Origin: Anaerocolumna xylanovorans DSM 12503 | GTDB lineage: Bacteria; Bacillota; Clostridia; Lachnospirales; Lachnospiraceae | DNA length: 64,000 nucleotides | Direction of reading: 5' to 3' | Assembly (NCBI RefSeq): GCF_900143645.1 | Contig: NZ_FRFD01000015.1 | Span: 62,001-126,000 of the forward strand | Shown here: positions 16,014 to 25,243 of the stretch, piece by piece | Position numbering within the stretch: the stretch's first letter is position 1 | How the letters are laid out: each line of letters begins with the position of its first letter | The notes under the pieces: generated by a model | Seen by the model: the letters and a program-made list of their open reading frames with translations, nothing else | Database searches by the model: none | Told to the model about the DNA's origin: nothing | Translations under genes and position numbers: made by a program

Positions 16014-16868
16014 TTAGCCCTTTACGGCACCTGATACGCCTTCCACATAATACTTTTGCATACAGATAAACAAAAGCGCAATGGGGATGGATACCAGAAC
16101 CGCCCCGGCAGCAAACCGGTTATACCAGGTATTGATGAATTCTTTCTCAAGCATTCTATAAAGACCCAATGCCACCGTATAGTTGTTATAATTATCTCCC
16201 ATGATAACACTTACGAAGATATAATCACCCCACGGTGCCATAAAGGAGGTTAATATCGTATATATAATTATGGGCTTTGATAAGGGTATCGTTATTTTTG
16301 TGAATACTTTCCATTTGGAGGCTCCGTCCAGCCATGCTGCCTCATCAATTGCACGGGGTATAGTATCAAAAAATCCCTTGGCAATATAAAAGCCTAAGCC
16401 GGCACCTCCGGAATATACAAGGATCAATGCTAAAAGGGACTGAGTAAGGTTTAATCCCTTTAATATATAATAAACTGCAATCATAGACATGAATCCCGGA
16501 AACATTCCAAGAATCAGGGCTATGTTCATATATGGCTTTCTCAATTTAAAGCGTAACCTGGATATGGCATAGGATACGGATAATACATAGAAGGTCGACA
16601 GGATACAGGAGCACACCGCAACCACTAAGGTATTCATGAACCAGCGCAGGAAGTAAAACTGAGCTGTATCCGTAAACAATGTCTTAAAATTAGCGGTTGT
16701 AAACTTTCTGGGGAAAAAATTACTGGAAAAAGCCTTATCCCCGCTAAAAGAGGTCATAACAACCCAGAGGATTGGTATCAGCCATATCAGGGCCAGAATC
16801 AATAACAAGGCATGCACCAGAACATTTTTTGTTGTCTTTTTGGTTCGATTAGCACTAGGTCTGCTCAT
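16014..16868 (-). CDS. malG: Maltodextrin ABC permease, MalG-like
   Basis: 284-residue inner-membrane permease of the CUT1 sugar importer family, with six predicted helices and the ABC-ATPase coupling loop EAAWLDGASKWKVFTKITIP (EAA motif) in the C-terminal third. Its start overlaps the malF stop by one base (TAATG) behind GAGGAGG. It pairs with the MalF-like protein and receives maltodextrins from the MalE-like lipoprotein. No ATPase gene is present in the operon, so a shared MsmX/MalK-type ATPase encoded elsewhere is inferred. Confidence 0.92.
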   Translation of the reverse strand: MSRPSANRTKKTTKNVLVHALLLILALIWLIPILWVVMTSFSGDKAFSSNFFPRKFTTANFKTLFTDTAQFYFLRWFMNTLVVAVCSCILSTFYVLSVSYAISRLRFKLRKPYMNIALILGMFPGFMSMIAVYYILKGLNLTQSLLALILVYSGGAGLGFYIAKGFFDTIPRAIDEAAWLDGASKWKVFTKITIPLSKPIIIYTILTSFMAPWGDYIFVSVIMGDNYNNYTVALGLYRMLEKEFINTWYNRFAAGAVLVSIPIALLFICMQKYYVEGVSGAVKG

Positions 16869-18289
16869 TATTGGAAATCCTCCTCTCTGTTATAAGATGC
16901 CGTCTTTCTATAAGTTGACAACGAAAGCACTGCCGATATTACAAATACTAAAATACCGATGGTTGAGGCAAAGGAGTAATCCTTCATCTGCCCGGTAGTC
17001 AGTTTATACAGCCAGGTAACAAGTAAATCTGTCTTTCCAGCCTGATAATAGGATAGTGTATCTGGTCTTCCTGCTGTCAGGAAGTATATTACATTGAAAT
17101 TGTTGAAATTACCGATAAACTGGGTTATCAAATAGGGCGTTGTTACAAATAGTACATAGGGCATGGTAATCTTAAAGAACATGGTAACCGGCTTTGCACC
17201 ATCTACCCTGGCAGATTCATACAGGTCGGCAGGTATATTAGCCAGGATACCGGTTGTAATAAGCATTGTATACGGTATACCTACCCATAAGTTTACAATG
17301 ATTACCGTAATCCTTGCCCATGTAGGATCGGACAGGAACGGAAGGTAAGTTCCCTGGGGTATCAAGCCCAGCTGGTGCAATAAAGCATTAACAGCACCAC
17401 TGTTATTTAACATTGTCCTGACAACTAAAAGGGATACAAACTGGGGTACTGCTATGGAAATAACAAAGAGAGTACGCCATAATCCTTTTCCTCTTGTTTC
17501 CTTCCGGTTAATTAAAAGAGCTAACAGGATCCCTCCCAGATAATTTAATCCGGTGGCAAAAATCGCCCAGATAATGGTCCATGCCAAAACATGCCAGAAG
17601 GTATAAGAGATAGTCTGACCGGAAAAAAGAATGGTCTTAAAGTTTTCTAATCCGACCCAGGTAAATAAATTTCCCGGCGGCTGATGATCGTGATCATAAT
17701 TGGTAAACGCAATCAGAATCATAAAAAACAACGGCAATACCGTAAACAGGACAATTCCTGTTATCGGAAGCGTCATCAGGGTCTTATGAAGATCTTTATC
17801 AAAAAGATCTCTTACCTCTTCCCGAAAGCTTAATGGCTTTTTGCCTTGCTCTTTGACTTGCTGAACCGTCAAGGCAGATTTAAGACCGGTTCGATAAAGG
17901 AGAATAAATGCAATGGTAATTGACAGTGCTACTACTCCATACAGTAAGATCAGCATGGAATTATCACCTTTTTGCAATACGAAAATACCAAGCTTTTTAT
18001 CCATTACCATTCCCTGTTTATGAGTACCAAGATCCCTTAGTCCTCCCAGTGAATGAACACCGTTCTCTATCATATAAAAAATATAAGCAGCCTCCAGGCC
18101 AAGGAAGAGTAATCCCTTAACAATCTGTCCCCTTATAATATTGGATAATCCCAAGATGCCAAAAGAGAGTTTGGTAAAAATATCTCCCTTTATAAAATGT
18201 TGTCCAAAAAATGCAAACCACCGGCCTACCGCCTTGAAGGCCTTTACAATGGCTTTGCTTATTTTATGAAATATATTTTCTTTTCCCAT
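16868..18289 (-). CDS. malF: Maltodextrin ABC permease, MalF-like
   Basis: 473-residue CUT1 permease. The N-terminal ~190 residues contain a basic segment and extra hydrophobic helices beyond the usual six-helix core, as in larger MalF proteins. The EAA-type coupling loop (YESARVDGAKPVTMFFKI) lies in the C-terminal half. The ATG has GGAGGG about eleven bases upstream. It is separated from malE by an intercistronic hairpin, which fits the common pattern of more binding protein than permease. Confidence 0.92.
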   Translation of the reverse strand: MGKENIFHKISKAIVKAFKAVGRWFAFFGQHFIKGDIFTKLSFGILGLSNIIRGQIVKGLLFLGLEAAYIFYMIENGVHSLGGLRDLGTHKQGMVMDKKLGIFVLQKGDNSMLILLYGVVALSITIAFILLYRTGLKSALTVQQVKEQGKKPLSFREEVRDLFDKDLHKTLMTLPITGIVLFTVLPLFFMILIAFTNYDHDHQPPGNLFTWVGLENFKTILFSGQTISYTFWHVLAWTIIWAIFATGLNYLGGILLALLINRKETRGKGLWRTLFVISIAVPQFVSLLVVRTMLNNSGAVNALLHQLGLIPQGTYLPFLSDPTWARITVIIVNLWVGIPYTMLITTGILANIPADLYESARVDGAKPVTMFFKITMPYVLFVTTPYLITQFIGNFNNFNVIYFLTAGRPDTLSYYQAGKTDLLVTWLYKLTTGQMKDYSFASTIGILVFVISAVLSLSTYRKTASYNREEDFQ

Positions 18290-18336
18290 TTTTAAACCAT
18301 GCCCTCCATTCGCAGCCGGCTAACTTTGTAATCAGC

Positions 18337-18404
18337 GAAAAAGGGAAGTTACGGGCTGTAACAGTATAGCAGGTACTATATGCAGCAGCCCAACTTCCTT
18401 TTTC
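18337..18404 (-). promoter_or_regulatory. Intercistronic hairpin between malE and malF
   Basis: Arms GGAAGTT...GGCTG and CAGCC...AACTTCC around a ~27-nt loop, in the 130-nt gap after malE. It is probably an mRNA-stabilising stem or partial terminator that raises the binding-protein level over the permeases. Similar stems occur at this place in many mal operons. Confidence 0.7.
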
Positions 18405-18419
18405 TTTACATATTATTTA

Positions 18420-19721
18420 TTAGCCAATAGATGAAAGTATGCTATTAACCATGTCGTCAAGTTTTTGTTTTGCATTATCTTTTGTTACAGTACCATTTAA
18501 GACTTCAGCTCCGAAAGCCTGTGCAGGTGTCCAGTAGTTACCCATCTGAGGAATGGATGACTGTAAGGTAGCGTAGGAAGCCTGAAGACTTAAAGCAGCT
18601 ACAGCCGGGTTAGCAAGAACATCCGGATCAGATGCTAATTTAATGTTAGTAGGAGCGATGTTTCTCTTTTCAAATCTAAGCTTCTGGCACTCTTCACCAG
18701 CTAAATACTGTGCTAATTGCATAGAAGGAACAGCAAATTTTGTCTGTGAATTAACACCGATTAACTTAAAGTCTGCAAAGTTACTAAGCTGTTTGTATTC
18801 TCCGTTGATTTTAATCTTAGGAAGACTGGTTGCTGCATAGTTATCGCCTAAAGCTTCTTTGATAGTATCTGCATTCCATGTACCGGAGCAAGCTGCTGCC
18901 AAAGTACCATCCTTTAATGCTGCTAAGATATTGTTATCTGCTTCATCCAGGAACTTCGGATTCTTTGCTAAATCAATAAGGTAGTTAGCAACTTCTACGC
19001 CTTTTTCATCATTGAAAGTACAGGAGGTAGGATCTGTTCCGTCAGGTCCGAATAATGTACCGCCGTTTGCAAAGAAGAAAGCGGATATATACCAGCCATT
19101 ATCAAGATCTACGGAGAAGTTCTTTACCTTATCTCCCAAATCTTTTGCCATCATGTCATCAAGAGAAAGAACGTCCTTCTCTGTATATTTGCTCTTATCA
19201 TAGTACATAAACCATGAGTTGGGTGTAAAAGGATATGCATAAATCTGATCGTTTACAGTAGCTGCCTTAATGGATGCAGGTGCATTATCTGCTGTGATCT
19301 TATCAACATCTAAGGTAATAGGATAAAGAATACCTGCGTTTACAAGTACGGACGTTTGGTCGGATGCGAATGCGAAAACATCTGCGCCTGCTGCGGGGTC
19401 CTTCTGAAGCTCTGTAGAAGCATCTGCTTCAGATACTACGCCGTAATCAAAAGTAAGATTGTATTCAGGATGTGCTGTCTTAAAGTTTTCGCACATCTCT
19501 TTTAAGATTTCCTGTTCTTCCTGAGGAGCCCATACTTTAAGAGTTACATCTGTAGGTGTCGTATTAGTAGCCTCCGGAGTTGCTGTATCAGTAGCTTCCT
19601 TCTGGTTATTACCTGTTGTCTTGTCATTTGTTGTGTTGCTGTCTTTTTTGCAACCGGCTAAGCTTCCGATTACAAGAATCATGACCATAAGCAATGTAAG
19701 AATCTTTCTGCTCTTCTTCAT
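18420..19721 (-). CDS. malE: Maltodextrin-binding lipoprotein, MalE-like
   Basis: 433-residue extracellular solute-binding protein (SBP family 1). Signal peptide with lipobox SLAG-Cys24, then a Thr/Asn-rich linker and a MalE-type two-lobe domain beginning TLKVWAPQEEQEIL. It delivers maltodextrins to the MalF/MalG permease. The ATG at 19721 has AAAGAGG upstream. It lies 82 nt after glgP, with no clear promoter in between, and is probably co-transcribed with malQ-glgP. Confidence 0.93.
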   Translation of the reverse strand: MKKSRKILTLLMVMILVIGSLAGCKKDSNTTNDKTTGNNQKEATDTATPEATNTTPTDVTLKVWAPQEEQEILKEMCENFKTAHPEYNLTFDYGVVSEADASTELQKDPAAGADVFAFASDQTSVLVNAGILYPITLDVDKITADNAPASIKAATVNDQIYAYPFTPNSWFMYYDKSKYTEKDVLSLDDMMAKDLGDKVKNFSVDLDNGWYISAFFFANGGTLFGPDGTDPTSCTFNDEKGVEVANYLIDLAKNPKFLDEADNNILAALKDGTLAAACSGTWNADTIKEALGDNYAATSLPKIKINGEYKQLSNFADFKLIGVNSQTKFAVPSMQLAQYLAGEECQKLRFEKRNIAPTNIKLASDPDVLANPAVAALSLQASYATLQSSIPQMGNYWTPAQAFGAEVLNGTVTKDNAKQKLDDMVNSILSSIG

Positions 19722-19803
19722 ATTAAATACCTCTTTCCCATATTTTATAGATTGTTTCTATGCATAAACGCTTTCGCGCTGGTGCCTTAAGTTTCTTCTT
19801 TGT

Positions 19804-22146
19804 TTACTGCAATCCCCATATTTCTTTTGCGTATTCCTTAATCGTTCTGTCGCTGGAAAACATTCCCGCATTCGCTGTATTTAAGAAACACTTCCTATGG
19901 AATTCAAAGGAGTCTTTGTAATCCTTGTTGGCCTGTAATCTGGCATCCGTATAGGATATGAAATCCAACAGAAGGTAATAGTGGTCGGGCTCATGCCAGC
20001 TTGCTCCTTTTAAAATAGCATCATAAAGCTCTTTAAACATTCCGGTACCATCATCATCAAAGGTTCCGTCAGTCAGTGTATCAAGTACTCTTTTGATTCT
20101 GGGATTGGATTTGTAAATCTTAGCAGGATTATAGGTGTCCTTTATAGCTTCAATCTCTTCCACCCTTGCACCAAAGATATAATTATTCTCTTCGCCTGCC
20201 TGCTCTACAATCTCAATATTGGCCCCATCATAGGTTCCAAGAGTAACCGCCCCGTTTAACATAAACTTCATATTGCCGGTTCCCGAAGCTTCTGTTCCTG
20301 CAGTTGATATCTGCTCCGAAATATCTGCGGCAGGTACCAGCTTTTGCGCATAGGACACATTGTAATTGGAGACAAATACCACCTGCATCAGATCCTTTAC
20401 ATCAGGGTCGGAATCGATAAGCTTTGCAATCTCATTGATGTACTTAATGATTCCTTTTGCCCTGAAATATCCGGGTGCTGCTTTCGCTCCAAAAAGGAAC
20501 AATGTAGGAGTAAAGTCCTTTATGCTTCCTTCCTTGATACCAAAATAGATATCCATGATGGAAAATGCATTGAGCAGCTGACGCTTATATTCATGAAGCC
20601 TCTTAACCTGAATGTCAAAAATGAAACTCGGGTCAATCTCAATATTCTCCTGCTTTTTTATATATTCAGCAAGCTGTTGCTTCTTGATGCGCTTGATATC
20701 TGCATACTGCTTGATAACCTGCTTGTTATCCTTATATTCTTCCAGCTTCTTTAAGTTATCCAGATTAAGAATCCAGGAATTTCCTATCTTGTCGCTAATA
20801 AAGCCGGACAGCTCCATATTGGAAAGGGCAAGCCATCTTCTCTGGGTAATACCGTTGGTCTTATTCTGGAAGCGCTCCGGATAAATCTCATACCATTCCT
20901 TCAATACATCCTTTTTTAAGATTTCGGTATGAAGTCCTGCAACACCGTTGGTAGAATGGCTGGCGAATACAGCGAGCCTTGCCATATAAATCAGATTGCC
21001 GTCAATAATGTTGTAAATCGTCTGCGCTTCATCCGTAACCTTGCCAAAAGCTTTCAGTTCTTTTACCAGTGCCCTTTGTAACAGCAGAACATATTTATAT
21101 ACATTTGGAATAACCGCTCTGAATAAAGATATACTCCATTTTTCAAGTGCTTCTGCCATAACTGTGTGGTTTGTATAGGCAAAAGTTTCTCTTGCAATAC
21201 GAAATGCCTTAGCAAAGGAAAGCTTTTCTTCCTCCATCAGAATCCTTAAAAATTCCGGAATCGCCACAACAGGATGGGTATCGTTTAACTGTATTGCATA
21301 TTCTTCCGGAAAATGACCAAAATCATTGCCGTGCTTTTCTTTATATCTTCTTACCATGTCTCTTACGGAAGCGGCTGCAAAGAAATACTGCTGCTTTAAG
21401 CGAAGTTTCTTGCCGGCATCGGTGGAATCATTTGGGTAGAGAAGACTTGAAATAGCCTCTGCTTCATCCCTGTTCTTTACTGCCTTATCATATTTCTGCT
21501 CGTTGAACAGCTCAAAATCAAACTCTTCTATGGGTTCAGCCTGCCACAGTCTTAAATAATTCACAGTATTTCCGCCATATCCGATAATCGGCGTATCATA
21601 GGGTACTGCATATACAGACTGGTTCTTAAAATCAATTCTTATCTTTTCCTTTTCTTTTCTGACAGACCATGGATCCCCAAATCTTTGCCAGTCATCAGGC
21701 GTCTCCTTTTGGAAACCGTCTTCAAAATACTGCTTGAACAAACCGTATTTATACCGTATTCCGTATCCGTTTAAGGGAATTCCAAGAGTTGCTCCGGAAT
21801 CCAGGAAACAGGCTGCCAGTCTTCCAAGACCTCCGTTACCCAAAGCCGCATCCTCAATATCCTCAAATATTCCGATATCCAGATTGTTCTCACCCATCAT
21901 TTCCGCATATGTGTGATAGAGTCCGCTGTTTAAGAGGTTACTGTATACCAGTCTTCCTACCAGGAATTCAGCGGACAGATAGGATACCTTCTTACTGCCT
22001 GCATCCTTATCCCAATCCTTCTTAATCATCTGCATTACTGCTTTGGAAACAGCATGGTAAAGCTCTGTGGTATCTGCTTCCTTTATGGTCTTGCGGTAAT
22101 CCAGCTCCAGTATGGTACTTACATATTGTTTGAAATTGTTTTCCAT
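19804..22146 (-). CDS. glgP: Glycogen/maltodextrin phosphorylase
   Basis: PLP-dependent alpha-glucan phosphorylase (GT35), releasing glucose 1-phosphate from the non-reducing ends of imported maltodextrins or glycogen in the cytoplasm. 780 residues, near the bacterial family size. The active-site signature EASGTGNMKFMLNG carries the PLP lysine at Lys627. The N-terminal YLSAEFLVGR and GNGGLGRLAACF blocks are intact. The ATG follows GAGGTAA, 17 nt after malQ, so the two are co-transcribed. A second phosphorylase domain occurs in the fusion protein at 25244-29011. Confidence 0.96.
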   Translation of the reverse strand: MENNFKQYVSTILELDYRKTIKEADTTELYHAVSKAVMQMIKKDWDKDAGSKKVSYLSAEFLVGRLVYSNLLNSGLYHTYAEMMGENNLDIGIFEDIEDAALGNGGLGRLAACFLDSGATLGIPLNGYGIRYKYGLFKQYFEDGFQKETPDDWQRFGDPWSVRKEKEKIRIDFKNQSVYAVPYDTPIIGYGGNTVNYLRLWQAEPIEEFDFELFNEQKYDKAVKNRDEAEAISSLLYPNDSTDAGKKLRLKQQYFFAAASVRDMVRRYKEKHGNDFGHFPEEYAIQLNDTHPVVAIPEFLRILMEEEKLSFAKAFRIARETFAYTNHTVMAEALEKWSISLFRAVIPNVYKYVLLLQRALVKELKAFGKVTDEAQTIYNIIDGNLIYMARLAVFASHSTNGVAGLHTEILKKDVLKEWYEIYPERFQNKTNGITQRRWLALSNMELSGFISDKIGNSWILNLDNLKKLEEYKDNKQVIKQYADIKRIKKQQLAEYIKKQENIEIDPSFIFDIQVKRLHEYKRQLLNAFSIMDIYFGIKEGSIKDFTPTLFLFGAKAAPGYFRAKGIIKYINEIAKLIDSDPDVKDLMQVVFVSNYNVSYAQKLVPAADISEQISTAGTEASGTGNMKFMLNGAVTLGTYDGANIEIVEQAGEENNYIFGARVEEIEAIKDTYNPAKIYKSNPRIKRVLDTLTDGTFDDDGTGMFKELYDAILKGASWHEPDHYYLLLDFISYTDARLQANKDYKDSFEFHRKCFLNTANAGMFSSDRTIKEYAKEIWGLQ

Positions 22147-22163
22147 TCTTAATTACCTCATAA

Positions 22164-23666
22164 TTATTTTACTCTTGCATAAAGGCAAGCCAGATCATAA
22201 AGTTTCTTACAGTCAATTTCCTGATATTGTTCTTTCTTAAGCCGCCATTTCCAGTTATCTCCCACAGTAGAAGGAAAATTCATTCTGGCGGAATTATCAA
22301 GCTTTAAAAAGTCCTGCATCTGTATAATAGCTGCATCCGCAACACTTGCGTAGGCTGCCCGGATAATGGCATCCGGTAACAACCGAAAATCGGTAACCTG
22401 GAAATATTCCAAAAGCTTCTCAAGCTCCTTCCAGCTCTTCTTCTGCAAAAAGCCCACCAGGGTTTCATTATCATGTGTACCTGTATAAACCGCAATGTTA
22501 GAGGTTTTAAAATTGTGAGGAAGGTATTCATTATCCGCTGGACCGTCCAGACCGAATTCCAAAACCTTAATACCGGCAAAACCGGTTTCTTTAATCAACT
22601 TCTTTACGGGCGGAGTAAGTACTCCCAAATCCTCTGCTATAATCCTGGCATCTCCAATGGATTCCATAAAAACATCCGTAAGCTTCTTTCCGGGTCCGGT
22701 TTCCCATTTTCCTTCCACTGCTGTGGAGCAGCTTACCGGTATGGAATAGTAGTTTACAACTCCAATGAAATGGTCAACACGTATTACATCATAAAGGGCT
22801 GCCAGGCTCTTCATTCTTTCCCGCCACCACTTAAAATCCTGTTTCTCCATTACATCCCATCGGTATAAGGGATTTCCCCAGCGCTGGCCTTCTGCCGAAA
22901 ACATATCCGGCGGTACCCCCGCAACATGAATGGGTTTCTTTCTCTCGTCTAACTCAAACAAATCTCCGTTAACCCACACATCACTGCTATCCATAGCCAC
23001 ATACAACGGAATATCTCCAATAATAGAAATTCCATTATCAGCAGCGTATCTTTTTACCTTGTTCCATTGCTCTTTGAATTTATACTGAACAAATTTCCAG
23101 AAATCAATTTCTTCTGATAACTGCTTTTCATATTTTTCAATGGCTTCCTTTTTACGGAATGCAATATCTTTATCCCAAAGCTGCCACTCTTTGTTCTCAA
23201 AATGATTTTTCAAGGCCATATAAAGACTGTAATCATGGAGCCAGAATTCATTTTCCTTCAGGAATTTACTGTACTCGTTACTTTCCTTGTGCCTGCTCTT
23301 ATTAAAAGCTTTCTTAAGGATTTTAAAACGGACATTATATATCTTGGCGTAATTAATCTCTTCTTCTTTCTTTCCCCAATCAGCTGATGAGACTTCTTCT
23401 TTGGTCAGCAGTTCTTCCTCTATCAGTATATCCAAATCTATAAAGTAAGGATTTCCTGCAAAAGCTGAAAAGGATTGGTAGGGGCTGTCTCCGAAGCTGG
23501 TAGGTCCGACAGGAAGGACTTGCCAGTATGTAAATCCGCTTTTTTTCAAAAACTCTATGAACTTATAGCTTTCCTCACCCAATGTACCAATACCGTAAGG
23601 TGATGGAAGTGCGCTTACCGGCATAAGCACCCCGGCTCCTCGTTTTAAACTATTATTCTCTGTCAT
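22164..23666 (-). CDS. malQ: 4-alpha-glucanotransferase (amylomaltase)
   Basis: GH77 enzyme that disproportionates maltodextrins, making longer chains for the phosphorylase plus glucose. It is 500 residues from the ATG at 23666, which has GGGAG five bases upstream (the frame opens at 23681). The catalytic triad is visible: nucleophile Asp298 in RVDHF, acid Glu345 in IAEDLG and Asp399 in GTHDNET. It is the first gene of operon 1, read divergently from lacI-type regulator 1, with a promoter and operator at 23717-23775. Confidence 0.96.
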   Translation of the reverse strand: MTENNSLKRGAGVLMPVSALPSPYGIGTLGEESYKFIEFLKKSGFTYWQVLPVGPTSFGDSPYQSFSAFAGNPYFIDLDILIEEELLTKEEVSSADWGKKEEEINYAKIYNVRFKILKKAFNKSRHKESNEYSKFLKENEFWLHDYSLYMALKNHFENKEWQLWDKDIAFRKKEAIEKYEKQLSEEIDFWKFVQYKFKEQWNKVKRYAADNGISIIGDIPLYVAMDSSDVWVNGDLFELDERKKPIHVAGVPPDMFSAEGQRWGNPLYRWDVMEKQDFKWWRERMKSLAALYDVIRVDHFIGVVNYYSIPVSCSTAVEGKWETGPGKKLTDVFMESIGDARIIAEDLGVLTPPVKKLIKETGFAGIKVLEFGLDGPADNEYLPHNFKTSNIAVYTGTHDNETLVGFLQKKSWKELEKLLEYFQVTDFRLLPDAIIRAAYASVADAAIIQMQDFLKLDNSARMNFPSTVGDNWKWRLKKEQYQEIDCKKLYDLACLYARVK

Positions 23667-23716
23667 GTCTGCTCCCATCAATGCCGTTAAGCATCCTGCA
23701 AATTAGCTTTTTCAAT

Positions 23717-23775
23717 ATTTTCGATAATTTTCGAAAACCTATATATAGATTAGCATCATAATGCGGTTTTGTCAA
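23717..23775 (-). promoter_or_regulatory. malQ operon promoter with LacI-type operator
   Basis: Minus-strand -35 TTGACA (23770-23775), 17-nt spacer, -10 TAATCT (23747-23752). Just downstream, at the transcription start, two ATTTTCG units occur 10 bp apart (23717-23723 and 23727-23733). The second is part of the palindrome TTTTCGAAAA (23728-23737). The same arrangement heads operon 2. Binding by the adjacent LacI-type protein is inferred. Confidence 0.72.
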
Positions 23776-24044
23776 TATCATTTTTTATTATTATGGTCAA
23801 TATTTATATTTAATTTACTAATATTCCTTTTTCTTTGTTTGTTTTTATAAAATCTTGCATATTTTATGCCTCTGTTTCTCTGAAAATAGTTCAAAAATTC
23901 CTTCTTCTTTTTGCTATTCCACCTGTTTTTTCGAAAGTAAGTTCTCTTTGCTTCTGATATTTTCTAAATGGCAAAATATCATATGTACAAATCGTATAAA
24001 AATTCAGACAAAACACATCATAATGCACAAATCTTAATTGCCTA

Positions 24045-24073
24045 TTGAAATGTACAATTTTGGAGTTTATACT
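24045..24073 (+). promoter_or_regulatory. Promoter of LacI-type regulator 1
   Basis: -35 TTGAAA (24045-24050), 17-nt spacer, -10 TATACT (24068-24073). Hexamers and spacing are identical to the promoter of the paralogous regulator at 39676-39704. This places the transcript start after the upstream in-frame ATG at 24089 or close to it, favouring the ATG at 24137 for translation. Confidence 0.75.
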
Positions 24074-24136
24074 TAGAGTATTGTTATTATGTGTAAAAAG
24101 GCCTTCAATATTACTAAACTGGAGAGAGATATATCA

Positions 24137-25150
24137 ATGGCAACAATCAAAGACATCGCCAATAGACTTGGAATAGCAGTCAGTACTGTTTCAAAGGGGT
24201 TAAATGGTGCAAGTGACATCAGTGATGATATGCGTCAGCTTGTACTGGATACCGCTGTTGAAATGGGCTACACTTCTAAAAAAATGAGAACATCAACTAC
24301 GCGCAAGGTATGTATATTTATTGAAAATATGGACTATGAGAACATCGACCAGTTCGGATATGATATCATCGTGGGGTTTAAATTATCTGCTGCCAGACGT
24401 CACTGGGAAGTTACTGTTGTCCCGTCAAGCCTGACTCTCCAGACAGAAGAAAAATATGACACCTATATGCTGAAAAACGGTTACAGCGGTGCCTTTTTTC
24501 TGGGGTTTTCCTTACATGATGATTGGGTTATACAGCTGAATAAGACAACTGTCCCTACAGTACTTCTGGATAACTACATTGAAAGAAATAACCATGTGGG
24601 ATATGTAGGTACGGACAATGACGAGGGAATCGACCTGGCGGTTGACCATTTAAAAGAATTGGGTCATAAAAAAATTGCTTTCCTTAACGGTTCCAAGAAT
24701 TCTATGGTTTCCGACCAGCGTTACAGCGCTTTTATAAACAGCATGAAAAAGCACGGTCTTACACCGGATGAGAATCTCATAGAATTTGGTTATTATGTAC
24801 CGGACTGCGCAAAATACCATGTCCCGTCCTTTTTAAAGAATGGTGCTACGGCAATTATCTGCGCCAGCGATTTGATTGCTTCCGGTGTTATTACAGAGGT
24901 TGTAAAGCATGGACTAAAGGTTCCGGGTGACATCAGCGTAATAGGCTTTGATGACCTCCCCATTGCTTCACATCTGTCTCCCCCGCTTACAACCATACGG
25001 CAAGACCGTGTAGATCTTGGGAAAAGTGCTTTTCTTTTGCTGGACGGATTAATTCACAATGTCTCTATCAGTAAGCTTCTTCAAAGAGCAAAATTCATTA
25101 AGCGCCAATCTACGGCTTCCTGCAAGAGCAAAACGGAAATAAAACTATAA
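24137..25150 (+). CDS. LacI-family regulator 1 of the starch cluster
   Basis: 338-residue repressor-type regulator. The N-terminal helix-turn-helix MATIKDIANRLGIAVSTVS begins at residue 1 and is followed by the hinge and a periplasmic-binding-protein-like effector domain (VIGFDDLPIAS near the C-terminus). The start at 24137 has a GGAGAGAG site. Upstream residues in the frame from 24089 are not LacI-like. It is divergent from the malQ operon and convergent with the MalQ::GlgP gene. It is nearly identical to the regulator at 39754, with about 16 differences by eye outside the C-terminal tail. Ligand probably maltodextrin, inferred from neighbours. Confidence 0.9.
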   Translation: MATIKDIANRLGIAVSTVSKGLNGASDISDDMRQLVLDTAVEMGYTSKKMRTSTTRKVCIFIENMDYENIDQFGYDIIVGFKLSAARRHWEVTVVPSSLTLQTEEKYDTYMLKNGYSGAFFLGFSLHDDWVIQLNKTTVPTVLLDNYIERNNHVGYVGTDNDEGIDLAVDHLKELGHKKIAFLNGSKNSMVSDQRYSAFINSMKKHGLTPDENLIEFGYYVPDCAKYHVPSFLKNGATAIICASDLIASGVITEVVKHGLKVPGDISVIGFDDLPIASHLSPPLTTIRQDRVDLGKSAFLLLDGLIHNVSISKLLQRAKFIKRQSTASCKSKTEIKL

Positions 25151-25184
25151 GGTGAATCCGGAATACGGTTAATAGACTACAAAA

Positions 25185-25220
25185 AAGCGGCATAGCCTGA
25201 GGCTACACCGCTTCTTTTCT
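25185..25220. terminator. Bidirectional terminator
   Basis: Stem AAGCGG-ca-TAGCC/GGCTA-ca-CCGCTT (25185-25213) with a T-rich run on the plus side and TTTTTT on the minus side. It ends both the lacI 1 transcript and the convergent operon 2. Confidence 0.85.
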
Positions 25221-25243
25221 ATTCACTAACCCGGTAAACTTAT

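Larger units (their letters stand above)
23682..24136. other. Divergent regulatory region malQ / lacI 1
   Basis: 455 nt without a gene. It holds the malQ promoter/operator (left), an isolated TTTTCGAAAG site at 23927-23936, and the lacI promoter (right). The isolated site lies about 114 bp before the lacI -35, as in the paralogous region at 39216-39753, and could act as an auxiliary operator for looping. Confidence 0.55.

Noticed and set aside
19722..19803. Operator-like AAACGCTTTCGCGC before malE
   Set aside because: It is not a clear palindrome, does not match the ATTTTCG repeat operators, and no promoter accompanies it.
24089..24136. Upstream ATG extension of LacI regulator 1
   Set aside because: The extra residues are not LacI-like, the ribosome binding site is poor, and the paralog's matching extension starts inside its -35 box.
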